A stretch of DNA of 64,000 nt from Euryarchaeota archaeon UBA182 (GCA_002495675.1 DAGH01000001.1:55317-119316); one strand, 5' to 3'. Shown: positions 1 through 8,395, counted from the first letter of the stretch. A program made the numbers and translations. Notes: generated by a model not told the origin, from the sequence alone.

Positions 1-1
1 G

Positions 2-1003
2 GACGTCGAAGTCCTAGTACAAAGCAGAGTCGATATTCTATTGAGCCAACAATGGGCACGTCCCGAGGGGTATCAAGTTGGTGAGATTGTTGAGGGTTCG
101 GTCGCAATACTCCGAGATAGGATCGACTTAGCAGTGGAGGGGCAGACCGTAGTATTCTCTCAGTATTACAACAACGGAACCGGCTGGGAGCTCTTCAAGG
201 TCTATTTCACTACCACCAATGAGCAGGGTACAGCCAATTTCAGTTTCGAATACACAGGCCGCGATCTGCCAGGGGAACAATCCGCTATCCTCGGAGGCCC
301 TGAAGCAGTGAATGGAGAATGGAAAATAGAGGTAGAGTTCCAGGGTGATTATCGATTCGTAAGCTCAGATCTCAGCAACACTCCTAGGATAAAACTCGCA
401 GATCCGGTTGACTCAGACCAACAAAGCTTCTTCACGGCTAGGGTCATGACGGTCTTGGCACTTATCCTAGTCTCGACTCTATTGCTGGCTGCATACATGT
501 ACAGGAATTACGTCGAAAGAAGGAGAATAGAGGTACTTAGGGGCATATTGACAGATTCGTTGTGGGCCCTGCAGGGACGAAATTCGTATGTCGAGACTAT
601 CTTCAATTGCTACAAGGACTTAGTTAAGTTCTTCAGACAGAGAGGAGCGATGAAGAAAGTTTACGAAACCACTAGAGAATTCGAATATGCAGTGAATAAG
701 ATGCTCGGCGGAATAGCGCCCCCAGAGGATCTATCAGAATTCTTCAGCATATTCGAGGAAGCAAGGTATTCCGACCATGAGATCGGAGCAGACCAGAGAG
801 ATAGAGCCATAGCGGCCCTTCAAAACATTATCACCCATCTATCAAAATCATTGGGAGAGAGCATGCTCAGCCGAATACGCTCTGAGGGCTTAGAGATGTA
901 TGGCGCAGCGACCAAGGCTGGAACCTTCGTGGACTCCGAAGGCCAGGTTAGAATTGCCGGAGAGCAGGACGACTCAGATGAGAAGACGGGATTCAACATA
1001 TGA
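2..1003 (+). CDS. DUF4129-type membrane-anchored surface protein (3' part)
   Basis: The reading frame is open to the left edge, so this is the C-terminal part of a longer gene; an internal TTG at 41 is not needed as a start. The visible protein has a beta-rich extracellular part with Ig-like or CARDB-like character (about residues 15-130), one membrane segment (about 147-166, VMTVLALILVSTLLLAAYMY) and a cytoplasmic helical part. The cytoplasmic part resembles the DUF4129 C-terminal domain (NCYKDLVKFFRQRG followed by YETTREFEYAV). DUF4129 proteins are often near transglutaminase or MoxR genes, but that neighbourhood lies outside the window. Exact function is unknown. The fold of the extracellular part is inferred. 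Confidence 0.7.
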   Translation, partial: DVEVLVQSRVDILLSQQWARPEGYQVGEIVEGSVAILRDRIDLAVEGQTVVFSQYYNNGTGWELFKVYFTTTNEQGTANFSFEYTGRDLPGEQSAILGGPEAVNGEWKIEVEFQGDYRFVSSDLSNTPRIKLADPVDSDQQSFFTARVMTVLALILVSTLLLAAYMYRNYVERRRIEVLRGILTDSLWALQGRNSYVETIFNCYKDLVKFFRQRGAMKKVYETTREFEYAVNKMLGGIAPPEDLSEFFSIFEEARYSDHEIGADQRDRAIAALQNIITHLSKSLGESMLSRIRSEGLEMYGAATKAGTFVDSEGQVRIAGEQDDSDEKTGFNI

Positions 1004-1111
1004 GGGAATCGAAGTGCCCATGAGGGCTCAAATTTTCTGAAAATACCCCCGAGAGGTTCTTAACAGGACCTGAGGTGGCCGAGCCTACCCGAATAACGTC
1101 GAGGGAGTCAT

Positions 1112-1477
1112 ATGAGTAAAAAGAACAAGAAGACCAATGATGCCTTGATCGCCCTGATTGGCGATTTGAAGGACCAGAGTAGGTCTACTGGCGCTGCGAT
1201 ATGGCGAGACGTAGCGCTCAGGCTGGAAACCAGCCGGAGCAACTGGGCTGAGCCGAACCTCAGCCGTCTATCGAGGACCGCCGCCGATGACGAGACCATA
1301 CTCGTTCCCGGCAAGCTCCTTGGCAGCGGCGATGTACTCGGTTCCCCCAACGTCGCCGCCTACAGCGTTAGTGCCAGTGCCCGCTCAAAGATCGAAGCTG
1401 CAGGTGGTCGCGTGATGACAATCCGTGACCTGATGAATGACAATCCGAAAGGAACAGGGGTGAGGATAATTGGATAG
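1112..1477 (+). CDS. rpl18e: Large-subunit ribosomal protein eL18 (L18e)
   Basis: Archaeal/eukaryotic-type ribosomal protein of the L15/L18e fold and a structural part of the 50S subunit. The 121 residues match the usual archaeal length, and the family signature VPGKLLGSGDV is clear in the middle. It is the first gene of the classic archaeal cluster eL18-uL13-uS9-RpoN. The ATG at 1112 is preceded by a purine-rich GAGGGAG a few bases upstream. The next gene starts inside its last codons (8-base overlap), which indicates translational coupling. Confidence 0.96.
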   Translation: MSKKNKKTNDALIALIGDLKDQSRSTGAAIWRDVALRLETSRSNWAEPNLSRLSRTAADDETILVPGKLLGSGDVLGSPNVAAYSVSASARSKIEAAGGRVMTIRDLMNDNPKGTGVRIIG

Positions 1478-1955
1478 CACAAGCACACTAGTATTTGATG
1501 CGAAAGACCAGGTTCTCGGCCGACTAGCCAGCCACGTAGCAAGTACCCTGTTGATCACCCGCAGAGAAGGAAACCCCAAGAAGGTGATAATCATAAACGC
1601 AGAAAATGCCATAGTCACCGGTTCCAGAGACAGGGTTTTAGCGAACTACGATCAAAAATACAAGCTCAACCATCCAAGGAAGGGCCCCTTCTTCCCGAGG
1701 ATGCCGGACATGATCCTGAAAAGAACAGTAAGAGGCATGCTACCTTACCAAAAGAAATCAAGTGGTAGGCAGGCTGTGAAGGACCTAAGGGTCATGATCG
1801 GAACCCCCAGCAATCTGGAAGGCGAAGATCTTCCCGAGGGACACGAATGGGGAGACACCACCAAAATTGACCGTCCACTACCTGACAGTTTTGTTAGACT
1901 CGGGGACATAAGTAAGCACTTGGGGGCCAAAACCTCACGATGGGGCGATGCATGA
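1470..1955 (+). CDS. rpl13: Large-subunit ribosomal protein uL13
   Basis: Universal 50S protein that binds 23S rRNA. The 161 residues show the family core (VFDAKDQVLGRLAS near the N-terminus, then AENAIVTGSR and the conserved LKRTVRGMLPY). The start is TTG at 1470, overlapping the stop of eL18. It is supported by a strong Shine-Dalgarno GGGGTGAGG at 1457-1465, only four bases before the start codon. The stop overlaps the ATG of uS9. Its position in the cluster is standard for archaea. Confidence 0.95.
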   Translation: MDSTSTLVFDAKDQVLGRLASHVASTLLITRREGNPKKVIIINAENAIVTGSRDRVLANYDQKYKLNHPRKGPFFPRMPDMILKRTVRGMLPYQKKSSGRQAVKDLRVMIGTPSNLEGEDLPEGHEWGDTTKIDRPLPDSFVRLGDISKHLGAKTSRWGDA

Positions 1956-2392
1956 TGGCAAAGAGGCGCAAGAAACAGGCAGTTCAGACCAGTGGCAAGA
2001 GGAAGACGGCAGTTGCGAGAGCCACAGTAAAAGAGGGCAAGGGTAGAATCAGAGTCAATTCTAAGCCAATCCACATCATGGAGCCTGAATTGGCCCGGAG
2101 AAAGGCGTTGGAACCTGTTCAGATAGCCGAAGCGATGAACAGGCTGTCGACAGTCGATATCACTGTAGACGTCGCAGGTGGCGGAATTATGGGGCAAGTG
2201 GATGCCGTAAGGACAGCAATTGCCCGAGGTCTAGTGCACTTCAATGACGGAGCTGTGGGAATCGATGAAGAACTTAGAGACGAGTTCCTCAGATTCGACA
2301 GAACACTGTTGGTCAACGACCCCCGACGCAAAGAACCAAAGCATCAAATGGGCAGAGGGGCCAGGAAGAAATGGCAGAAATCATACAGGTGA
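1952..2392 (+). CDS. rps9: Small-subunit ribosomal protein uS9
   Basis: 30S protein whose C-terminal tail reaches the P-site tRNA. The diagnostic features are GKRKTAVARATV near the start, the GGGIMGQVDAVRTAIARGL core and the basic end QMGRGARKKWQKSYR. ATG 1952 overlaps the uL13 stop by four bases (ATGA). The frame extends up to 1940 but those residues lie inside uL13, so 1952 (or 1955) is preferred. This gives about 146 residues, a normal archaeal length. Confidence 0.95.
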   Translation: MMAKRRKKQAVQTSGKRKTAVARATVKEGKGRIRVNSKPIHIMEPELARRKALEPVQIAEAMNRLSTVDITVDVAGGGIMGQVDAVRTAIARGLVHFNDGAVGIDEELRDEFLRFDRTLLVNDPRRKEPKHQMGRGARKKWQKSYR

Positions 2393-2398
2393 ATTGAG

Positions 2399-2605
2399 AT
2401 GTTAATACCCGTTAGATGTTGGAGTTGTGGCAAGGTAGTTGCACACTTATACAAGAACTATACAGAAAGGACAACAGCTGGAGAGGACCCCGAAGAAGTA
2501 CTGGACGACCTCAAACTTCGGCGATACTGTTGTAGAAGGATGTTCGTAGGCCACATCGATCTAATCGATGACATCGCCCCGTTTAGCCTACCCCGCGATA
2601 TCTGA
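2399..2605 (+). CDS. rpoN: RNA polymerase subunit RpoN (Rpb10 homologue)
   Basis: Small zinc-binding subunit that helps assemble the archaeal RNA polymerase D/L/N/P platform. The 68 residues contain the defining pattern: an N-terminal C-x2-C (RCWSCGKV) and the adjacent cysteine pair RRYCCRRMF. It starts seven bases after uS9 and has GGTGA upstream of its ATG, so it is the last coding gene of the eL18-uL13-uS9 operon. A tRNA gene follows instead of the enolase and uS2 genes found here in many archaea. Confidence 0.96.
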   Translation: MLIPVRCWSCGKVVAHLYKNYTERTTAGEDPEEVLDDLKLRRYCCRRMFVGHIDLIDDIAPFSLPRDI

Positions 2606-2650
2606 CTGTATCGGCAAGGCTTTGAGCAATTAGTCAGACGTGCATGCAGA

Positions 2651-2728
2651 GGGCTTGTAGGTTAGCTTGGCCTATACTTCGCGGCTGGGGGTCGCGAGAC
2701 CCAGGTTCAAATCCTGGCAGGCCCACCA
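2651..2728 (+). tRNA. tRNA-Pro (anticodon GGG)
   Basis: A cloverleaf can be drawn by eye. The acceptor GGGCTTG (2651-2657) pairs with CAGGCCC (2718-2724) with one G-U. The D loop contains AGCTTGG. The anticodon stem CGCGG/TCGCG encloses the loop CTGGGGG, giving anticodon GGG. The T arm is CCAGG-TTCAAAT-CCTGG. The discriminator A (2725) is followed by an encoded CCA (2726-2728). The D stem is short, about three pairs. No intron is seen. Reads proline codons CCC and CCU. Confidence 0.92.
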
Positions 2729-2778
2729 GAGCATTGTTACAGCGTATCCTTGAAACACTGTCTGGGCTTACTAGCGGC

Positions 2779-4902
2779 GTGTCCGATGTATCCGACCGGC
2801 TCCCAGAGGCCGAGCGCCTCGCATCGGAGATCAGCCGGCATTCAGAATTGTACTACAACTTTGCAGAGCCGGAGATAAGCGATTCAGAATTTGATGCACT
2901 GGTCGAAAAATTGAGAAAACTCGATCCAAACCATCCCCAACTGAAAGCCGTTGGAGCTGATCCGCCCCCCGGATCAGTGAAGGTTGAACATGAGTTTCCA
3001 ATGTTGAGTTTGGATAAAGGCACCACTCCTGATCAAATATCCCACTTCGTAAATTCTACCACTGCCTCCACGAGGAGGTTCTTGGTCCAACCAAAGTTGG
3101 ATGGCTCTGCTGTGTCGTTGGAGTATCGAAGGGGGCTGCTGGTCAGGGCGGTGACCAGGGGGAGTGGAACACGTGGAGAAGATGTGACAAGGAACGTTAG
3201 GAGAATTCCAAACATACCGTCCAGACTGGAGTGGAGGGGGGACTGCTTTGTCAGGGGGGAGGTAGTAATGCTTCTGGAGACATATTCGCGAAAATACGCT
3301 GATGTGGCTCCAAACCCTCGAAATCTGGCTGCAGGCGCATTACGTCAAAAGCATCGAGAATCCGGAAAAGCAAATGCTGAGGATCTGAGATTCTATGCTT
3401 ATGATGTCAAATTCCCAAACGCAGATAATAGGAATGAGGGAAGTCAAGATCCCCCAAACAGACGATATGATTCACAGATCCTGGAGTGGATAACGGATCT
3501 GGACATCGAACCCGCGGGTAGGTCCGTTGTCCAATCACAACAGGGGGATACTGTAATTGAGAAATTAGTACAAAGCACAGAACAGGCCACCAACGACCGA
3601 CAAAATTTGCCTTGGGAGATTGACGGTCTTGTGATTAAGGTTGATGAATTGGAAAAAAGGCCCCTTCTTGGCCAAACTGCCCATCACCCTAGATGGGCCC
3701 TTGCATGGAAATTTCCGCCTGAAGAATCAACCACAATAGTCATGAGCGTCGATTGGCAAACAGGCCGGACTGGGAATGTGACGCCGGTGGCTAGAGTCGC
3801 CCCAGTCACCGTTTCCGGCGTGACCGTGGAAAATACGACACTTCACAACGTTGGGGAGGTGCAAAGGTTGGGCATTAAGATCGGGGACTTGGTGAAGATA
3901 GTCAGACGAGGGGACGTAATTCCAAAAATAATTGAGGTGGTGGGCAGGGCCTCCGAAAATGATCTAGTGGGCCGGGAGCACTCGGATGGACAACCTTTCG
4001 AAGAGCCATTGCCACCTAGCTCAGCTGTCCTAATACCATCACAATGCCCCAGATGTGACGGAACCCTGTCCATCGACGGGGCATTTCTGAAATGTGGCAA
4101 TACCAATTGTCCTGCGAGGGTGGTGAGATCACTTCTGTACTGGTGCAGATTTCACGAAATAGATGGGATAGGGGACAAGTTGGCCGCCCAGTTGGTCGAG
4201 AGTAAATTGGTCACAAACATCAGCGACCTTTACAGACTCAGCATTGATGATATAATGTCTCTCGAACGTATGGGAAGAAAGTCAGCTAGCCATATCACGA
4301 CCCAGATACATGGAAAGACCCGAATGCCGCTTCATCGATTCTTAGCAGCACTAGGGCTACCTCGAATAGGCCCGGAGATTGCAAGCCTGATTTCGTCACG
4401 AATCGGAACAATCGATAATTTGCAGGTGATGATAGAATCATGGATAGACAACGACGATAACTCGCATCGCCAACTGGAAGAATTAGTCAAGATTGACGGA
4501 ATTGGGGAAGTTGTCGCTAGGTTATTTTTGGACGGGGTATCGTCTGCATGGCAGAGCACAACGGATCTTGCCTCGATTTTGGAAATAACTGAAACTATCC
4601 TCGAATCGGAGGGCACAGGCCCATTAGACGGTAAAACGTTCTGTATCACCGGTACTTTGACCCGTCCCCGAAAGGAGATAGAACTCCTGATTAAGTCATC
4701 AGGCGGCAAGGTCACAAGTTCAGTGACCAAGAGCCTGAACTACCTGATTGCGGGAGATTCATCAGGATCTAAATTGGCGAAGGCTGAGAGATTAGACATC
4801 CTTGTAATCAACGAAGCGGACCTATTCTCAATGCTGGAAACAGAAGAACCAGAAATTGACAAAGTCGCCAACGAAACCCAAAGAAGCCTCTTTGAGTACT
4901 AA
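2779..4902 (+). CDS. ligA: NAD+-dependent DNA ligase LigA
   Basis: Seals nicks in duplex DNA using NAD+. Domain order is complete: Ia domain with the paired tyrosines that contact NMN (LYYNFAEPEISDSEFD), nucleotidyltransferase domain with the adenylated lysine in PKLDGSA, OB fold, four-cysteine zinc finger (CPRCDG ... CGNTNCPARV), helix-hairpin-helix repeats and a C-terminal BRCT domain (GKTFCITGTLTRPR). The frame opens at 2644 inside the tRNA. GTG 2779 places the tyrosine pair where LigA proteins normally have it and gives 707 residues; TTG 2734 is possible. No clear Shine-Dalgarno is seen. Archaea normally use ATP-dependent ligases, so this is probably an old bacterial acquisition. It overlaps the convergent gene by four bases at the stops. 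Confidence 0.95.
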   Translation: MSDVSDRLPEAERLASEISRHSELYYNFAEPEISDSEFDALVEKLRKLDPNHPQLKAVGADPPPGSVKVEHEFPMLSLDKGTTPDQISHFVNSTTASTRRFLVQPKLDGSAVSLEYRRGLLVRAVTRGSGTRGEDVTRNVRRIPNIPSRLEWRGDCFVRGEVVMLLETYSRKYADVAPNPRNLAAGALRQKHRESGKANAEDLRFYAYDVKFPNADNRNEGSQDPPNRRYDSQILEWITDLDIEPAGRSVVQSQQGDTVIEKLVQSTEQATNDRQNLPWEIDGLVIKVDELEKRPLLGQTAHHPRWALAWKFPPEESTTIVMSVDWQTGRTGNVTPVARVAPVTVSGVTVENTTLHNVGEVQRLGIKIGDLVKIVRRGDVIPKIIEVVGRASENDLVGREHSDGQPFEEPLPPSSAVLIPSQCPRCDGTLSIDGAFLKCGNTNCPARVVRSLLYWCRFHEIDGIGDKLAAQLVESKLVTNISDLYRLSIDDIMSLERMGRKSASHITTQIHGKTRMPLHRFLAALGLPRIGPEIASLISSRIGTIDNLQVMIESWIDNDDNSHRQLEELVKIDGIGEVVARLFLDGVSSAWQSTTDLASILEITETILESEGTGPLDGKTFCITGTLTRPRKEIELLIKSSGGKVTSSVTKSLNYLIAGDSSGSKLAKAERLDILVINEADLFSMLETEEPEIDKVANETQRSLFEY

Positions 4903-5675
4903 CCAAACATGGACGCGCTTCCGCCACTGACCGGGCTTTGTTGTTGGTTAACAGAGCCCGCCATCATCTCGCTAATTTGAGCCTCGATTCTTCTGGCTTC
5001 CTCAAGTAGGGGCTCAGGGTCGAGTTTTATTGCAGGCAGTAAGGTATCTAGGCACCCTAGAACCCTAGCAGCAGTTCGAGCATCGGGCCCTATGCCTTGC
5101 ATGGGCCCCGAGCACTCAGAGAGAAGCGCCATGGCGTCGAATGCCTTCCTTGAGCACTCGGACAGCACCACTCCCGTCAGACCCCCGATAGCGCCCTGTA
5201 CCATTCTTTCAATTCCCATCCCCTCGAGAGTTGACAGTGCTCTGTTCGTAGATGCTGCGCCCTTCATTGTTTCATTCGTGTCATCGTTGTCATCTATGGT
5301 GTGACCTGTGTCTAGGGTTGGGGAATATGAGTCCAGAATCAGCATAGCACCGGCTTTCTCGGAGATAGCCAAGTCGACGATCCCCTCGCTCATTGACTGT
5401 ATGAGATTGGGGGGCACTTGAGACTCCGACACAACCAACATGACATTATCACACATGTCATGGTTACAGACCGGTTCTCCTGAATAGATCCTTATGGTGG
5501 GCATCGAGAGTCCGTTTTTTACTATGCAAGCCGGTGGTAGCTCGGCATGCCTTACACTTCCGATTAGCTCCAATTCCAAAGAATCGATAAGGTGCTGTCC
5601 CACAATGTTCGCAACAAACCCCGGGCCCGGGAAACAAACAATGACGAGTGCTCCTGGCTTTGTTGATTGATCCAT
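4899..5675 (-). CDS. PAC2-family protein (proteasome assembly chaperone-like), copy 1
   Basis: 258 residues. The PAC2 family includes eukaryotic proteasome assembly chaperones and archaeal PbaA/PbaB-like proteins. Recognised by the glycine-rich N-terminal strand-loop (CFPGPGFVANIVGQHLI), the GSVRHAELPP segment, the I-Y-S-G-E-P element and the late GLTGVVLSECSRKAFDAMALL region. The C-terminus is low complexity. The frame extends to 6338 but runs through the divergent nuclease gene, so ATG 5675 is used. A second protein of the same length and family is encoded at 12942. Its role in proteasome assembly here is inferred from family membership; no proteasome gene is in the window. Confidence 0.85.
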   Translation of the reverse strand: MDQSTKPGALVIVCFPGPGFVANIVGQHLIDSLELELIGSVRHAELPPACIVKNGLSMPTIRIYSGEPVCNHDMCDNVMLVVSESQVPPNLIQSMSEGIVDLAISEKAGAMLILDSYSPTLDTGHTIDDNDDTNETMKGAASTNRALSTLEGMGIERMVQGAIGGLTGVVLSECSRKAFDAMALLSECSGPMQGIGPDARTAARVLGCLDTLLPAIKLDPEPLLEEARRIEAQISEMMAGSVNQQQSPVSGGSASMFG

Positions 5676-5757
5676 GATGTCGATGCCTACATCCGATGAC
5701 ATGATGTGCCATGACTGGGAGACCGACATAACCATTGGGATGGCCGAGGGGATAGAG

Positions 5758-6930
5758 ATGGACGAAAACTTCCGTGCACACCAGTTGTCGCCGTCCTCTT
5801 GGAATAGATATGAACAATGCCCAAGGAAATATTGGCTGTCAAGGCAAAAACTACCACGAAAAGCAAGTATGCCAGCCTCATTGGGTAACGCAGTGCACAA
5901 CTCAGTGGAAGACATTTGCAATTTGGACCTCAATGGGAGGGATACAGATGAATCTGGATGGATGACGCCAACTGCGAAGGCTATACTTGATAGACATTGG
6001 AAGATTGAGAGGGAGTCTTTTCTCGCTACACCAAGGCATCCGAGATGGAAGGAGGAACTCATAACACAGGCCCACGATGGTCTTGTGGGTGCCTTGAATA
6101 TACTCTGTGGCAAATCAAATCTCTCGACCACAAAACTATCCGAACTCACAATTGGGGACTGGAGGCATGTCCAATCCATAGTTTTGGCAAACGAGGGAAC
6201 GCTGGTTTCTGATTGTGGTAGGTTGATGGGCAGATTAGATCTACTTGTCGCGGATTTAGACTCGGCAGGCCAGTCCAAGGGATGGATCGTTGCAGACCTC
6301 AAAACAGGGCGACCTCCGATAGGGGTTCTAGACCCCAAGGTTAGCCGACAGCTCCGATTCTATCGCGACCTAATAAAGAGGAACAATCCGAATCACCCGA
6401 AGATTAGGGCAGAAGGCTGGTATTCAGCCAATCAGACAATCCATGAGGCCACAGGCCCCAATGTTATCGATGATGCCTTTGTGGCGTGGGAGGGGATGAG
6501 GCCCACTAACATCCCCCTGGAGGGAACGCCAGAGGAATTTGCGTGTGGGTTCTGCGAATGGAAGGCATGGTGCCCTGATTGGTGGTTAGCTATCGCAGAT
6601 GGTACCATCGCCGGCAATGGTACATTCAGAGACGAAGTGGTCAGGATAATCAGATACGACTCGGATGGTGGAGCGGGATTGTTGGAGAGGATGGCTCCTG
6701 TAGATGAGAAGGGAGCGGTCGCGCCATCTCCCAAGAGATTTGGATTCACGGTCAAAGATCAAGCGAAACACCAACTCGATGGTCTGATGGAAGATGGGTA
6801 CGAGGGCGCATTGTTCATGGGGAGCGCGAGAGCAACGAGCAAAGTCCTTCACTTGGGCGACTGGAGCGAAATACTGCCTTGGCAGCCCCTGTTAGAGAGC
6901 ACCACACTCAATCAAGAAACAGCGTCTTGA
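5758..6930 (+). CDS. Cas4/RecB-like PD-(D/E)XK nuclease with Fe-S type cysteines
   Basis: About 390 residues. The N-terminal WNRYEQCPRKYWL motif is typical of the RecB/AddB/Cas4 nuclease family. It is followed by GNAVH, GRLDLLV and the catalytic D-x-K element in VADLKTG, then the Q-x3-Y type helix RQLRFYRDL. The first cysteine plus CGFCEWKAWC (about residues 263-272) would form a 4Fe-4S site as in Cas4 and AddB. About 110 further residues (from GNGTFRDEVV) follow and are not explained by the nuclease fold. ATG 5758 has GAGGGG six bases upstream; ATG 5740 is an alternative. There is no CRISPR locus nearby, so a DNA repair or processing role is more likely than adaptation. Tail overlaps the convergent exonuclease by 23 bases. 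Confidence 0.82.
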   Translation: MDENFRAHQLSPSSWNRYEQCPRKYWLSRQKLPRKASMPASLGNAVHNSVEDICNLDLNGRDTDESGWMTPTAKAILDRHWKIERESFLATPRHPRWKEELITQAHDGLVGALNILCGKSNLSTTKLSELTIGDWRHVQSIVLANEGTLVSDCGRLMGRLDLLVADLDSAGQSKGWIVADLKTGRPPIGVLDPKVSRQLRFYRDLIKRNNPNHPKIRAEGWYSANQTIHEATGPNVIDDAFVAWEGMRPTNIPLEGTPEEFACGFCEWKAWCPDWWLAIADGTIAGNGTFRDEVVRIIRYDSDGGAGLLERMAPVDEKGAVAPSPKRFGFTVKDQAKHQLDGLMEDGYEGALFMGSARATSKVLHLGDWSEILPWQPLLESTTLNQETAS

Positions 6931-7666
6931 GCCGCAGACGGCGCTCCTCTGTGAGCGGGCTTGATTTTGACAAGAGCCAATCACTGTACTTCGGATCTAA
7001 AGACACGATCTTAGGGAATGACAATCCAGAATACTTTCCAAACGATATTATTGCATCATCCCCAGTGCCGCCATCGTCTGAACCAAAACCACCGCTCCCC
7101 TTGTTTGATTGCAACAAATCTTCCACTTTATCTCCAATCAAATCGGAGTATTCATCCAACATTTTCCACAGGAGTACTAGAGTTGCCGCCGCATCAGCAT
7201 CCGCGCTATGAGCCCGATCCAAGATGATCCCGTATCTTTTGCACAGCGAGCCGAGTTTATGTCTCCCAGGTATCCTAAACTTTCTCGCAAGCTCAAGAGT
7301 GTCAATTATGGAGTGGGGGCTTGGTGGTTGAAGACCACATCTGAAGTATTCCATTTCCACGAACTTCCAATCGAACCTCTTCACATTGTGTCCGACTATA
7401 ACGGCCCCGTCAATGATCTCAGTGATGACACCGGCCTGCTCTTTGAAGGGCTGACAGCCCTCGACATCTTTGTTGCTAATCCCATGTACGCTAGTCGAGG
7501 AAGGGGGTATCGCCATGCATGGATCTACCAATGAGTCAATGACGATCTTTTGGCCATCTTCATCCACTCCCACGAACGCATATTGAACAATCCTGTCCTT
7601 TCTCGGATCGAGACCAGTGGTCTCGGTGTCGAAACCAAGGACTCTGTAACCCGAAAAGCTCTCCAT
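6908..7666 (-). CDS. DnaQ-like (DEDDh) 3'-5' exonuclease with C-terminal DUF3820-like domain
   Basis: About 252 residues. Exo I is FDTETTGLDP, Exo II is in IVGHNVKRFDWKF and Exo III is in AHSADADAAATLVL with the DEDDh histidine, so all catalytic acidic residues appear present. The family acts as a proofreader or in nucleic acid turnover. A C-terminal stretch (ISFGKYSGLSFPKIVSLDP, then YSDWLL) looks like the small DUF3820-type domain sometimes attached to such exonucleases. ATG 7666 is preceded by GGAGG at a good spacing; the frame continues to 7795 without homology. Convergent with the Cas4-like nuclease, overlapping by 23 bases. Confidence 0.88.
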   Translation of the reverse strand: MESFSGYRVLGFDTETTGLDPRKDRIVQYAFVGVDEDGQKIVIDSLVDPCMAIPPSSTSVHGISNKDVEGCQPFKEQAGVITEIIDGAVIVGHNVKRFDWKFVEMEYFRCGLQPPSPHSIIDTLELARKFRIPGRHKLGSLCKRYGIILDRAHSADADAAATLVLLWKMLDEYSDLIGDKVEDLLQSNKGSGGFGSDDGGTGDDAIISFGKYSGLSFPKIVSLDPKYSDWLLSKSSPLTEERRLRLKTLFLD

Positions 7667-7742
7667 ATGCCTCCGACGGGGTTGGAGATGTTGATGATAT
7701 CGGCGTGATAAGGCCTTTGTACAACAGCCTTTTCGGCCAAAC

Positions 7743-8096
7743 ATGGTCAAGTCAATGGAAATCACAAAGTCATCGATAAGGGAGAGGTTGATCATCGACT
7801 CTGAAGTATGGATGCATCACCCCGACGACCATGACTTCCAACCAAGAGCATCGATCGAGGGAAGGATACTATCCATACAAAATGCTGGCAAATCAATAGA
7901 ACCGGCAAATATCGAATTGAGCGACGAGGAGTACATGGTTGCTGAGAGAGACAGGCTGATCGAACTGAGGGTCAAGTTCGGCGTCACAGGCATGCACGGC
8001 GTGTTAACTCACAAGAATCCGAATCCGAGGACAGGCCCGAATGCCAAGAAGTTGGCTGAATCGAGGTGGAAAACACTACTTCCACTGAGTCTCTGA
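7743..8096 (+). CDS. Hypothetical protein, 117 residues
   Basis: I do not recognise a family. The protein is soluble, charged, with no signal peptide or membrane segment. The N-terminal half contains a possible beta-strand region (RASIEGRILSIQ), the middle is helical (ELSDEEYMVAERDRLIELR), and a glycine/histidine-containing region follows (GVTGMHGVLTH). It lies divergently from the DnaQ-like exonuclease with about 76 bases between starts, so the two may share a promoter region. ATG 7743 and ATG 7755 are both possible starts. A tRNA gene begins about 40 bases downstream. Confidence 0.6.
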   Translation: MVKSMEITKSSIRERLIIDSEVWMHHPDDHDFQPRASIEGRILSIQNAGKSIEPANIELSDEEYMVAERDRLIELRVKFGVTGMHGVLTHKNPNPRTGPNAKKLAESRWKTLLPLSL

Positions 8097-8139
8097 TCAC
8101 CGTCGACATTATACCAAATTCTGAGATGGGTGGCATATT

Positions 8140-8216
8140 GGACCCATAGTGTAGCCTGGATATCACATGAGCTTGCGGAGCTTGTAACCCGTGTTCGAAT
8201 CGCGGTGGGTCCGCCA
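8140..8216 (+). tRNA. tRNA-Arg (anticodon GCG)
   Basis: The acceptor GGACCCA (8140-8146) pairs with TGGGTCC (8206-8212). The D arm is GTG...CAC. The anticodon stem TGAGC/GCTTG encloses the loop TTGCGGA, giving GCG. The T arm is CCGTG-TTCGAAT-CGCGG. Discriminator G is 8213, with encoded CCA at 8214-8216. Reads CGC and CGU. Outside the anticodon arm it is almost identical to the tRNA-Arg at 8298. Confidence 0.92.
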
Positions 8217-8297
8217 CCCAACCTCAATTTCACATAGATGGAAGATAACACTGGTCTACAATCCGATTTAATTGTGAGAATCCCCCCCTTATGAACA

Positions 8298-8374
8298 GGA
8301 CCCATAGTGTAGCCTGGATATCACTCTAGCCTCCGGAGCTGGAAACCCGTGTTCGAATCGCGGTGGGTCCGCCA
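8298..8374 (+). tRNA. tRNA-Arg (anticodon CCG)
   Basis: The acceptor GGACCCA (8298-8304) pairs with TGGGTCC (8364-8370). The anticodon stem CTAGC/GCTGG encloses the loop CTCCGGA, giving CCG. The T arm is CCGTG-TTCGAAT-CGCGG. Discriminator G is 8371, with encoded CCA at 8372-8374. Reads CGG. The first 27 bases and the whole T and acceptor 3' half equal those of the tRNA-Arg(GCG) gene 158 bases upstream, which implies a tandem duplication followed by anticodon-arm change. Confidence 0.92.
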
Positions 8375-8395
8375 TAGTTCACAGGCGCCGATCGA

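Noticed and set aside
2644..2778. N-terminal extension of LigA starting inside the tRNA-Pro gene
   Set aside because: The extension translates the tRNA sequence and has no LigA homology; GTG 2779 restores the family N-terminus.
5676..6338. Long N-terminal extension of the first PAC2 protein
   Set aside because: It runs antisense through the Cas4-like nuclease gene, which has clear motifs, and PAC2 homology starts at 5675.
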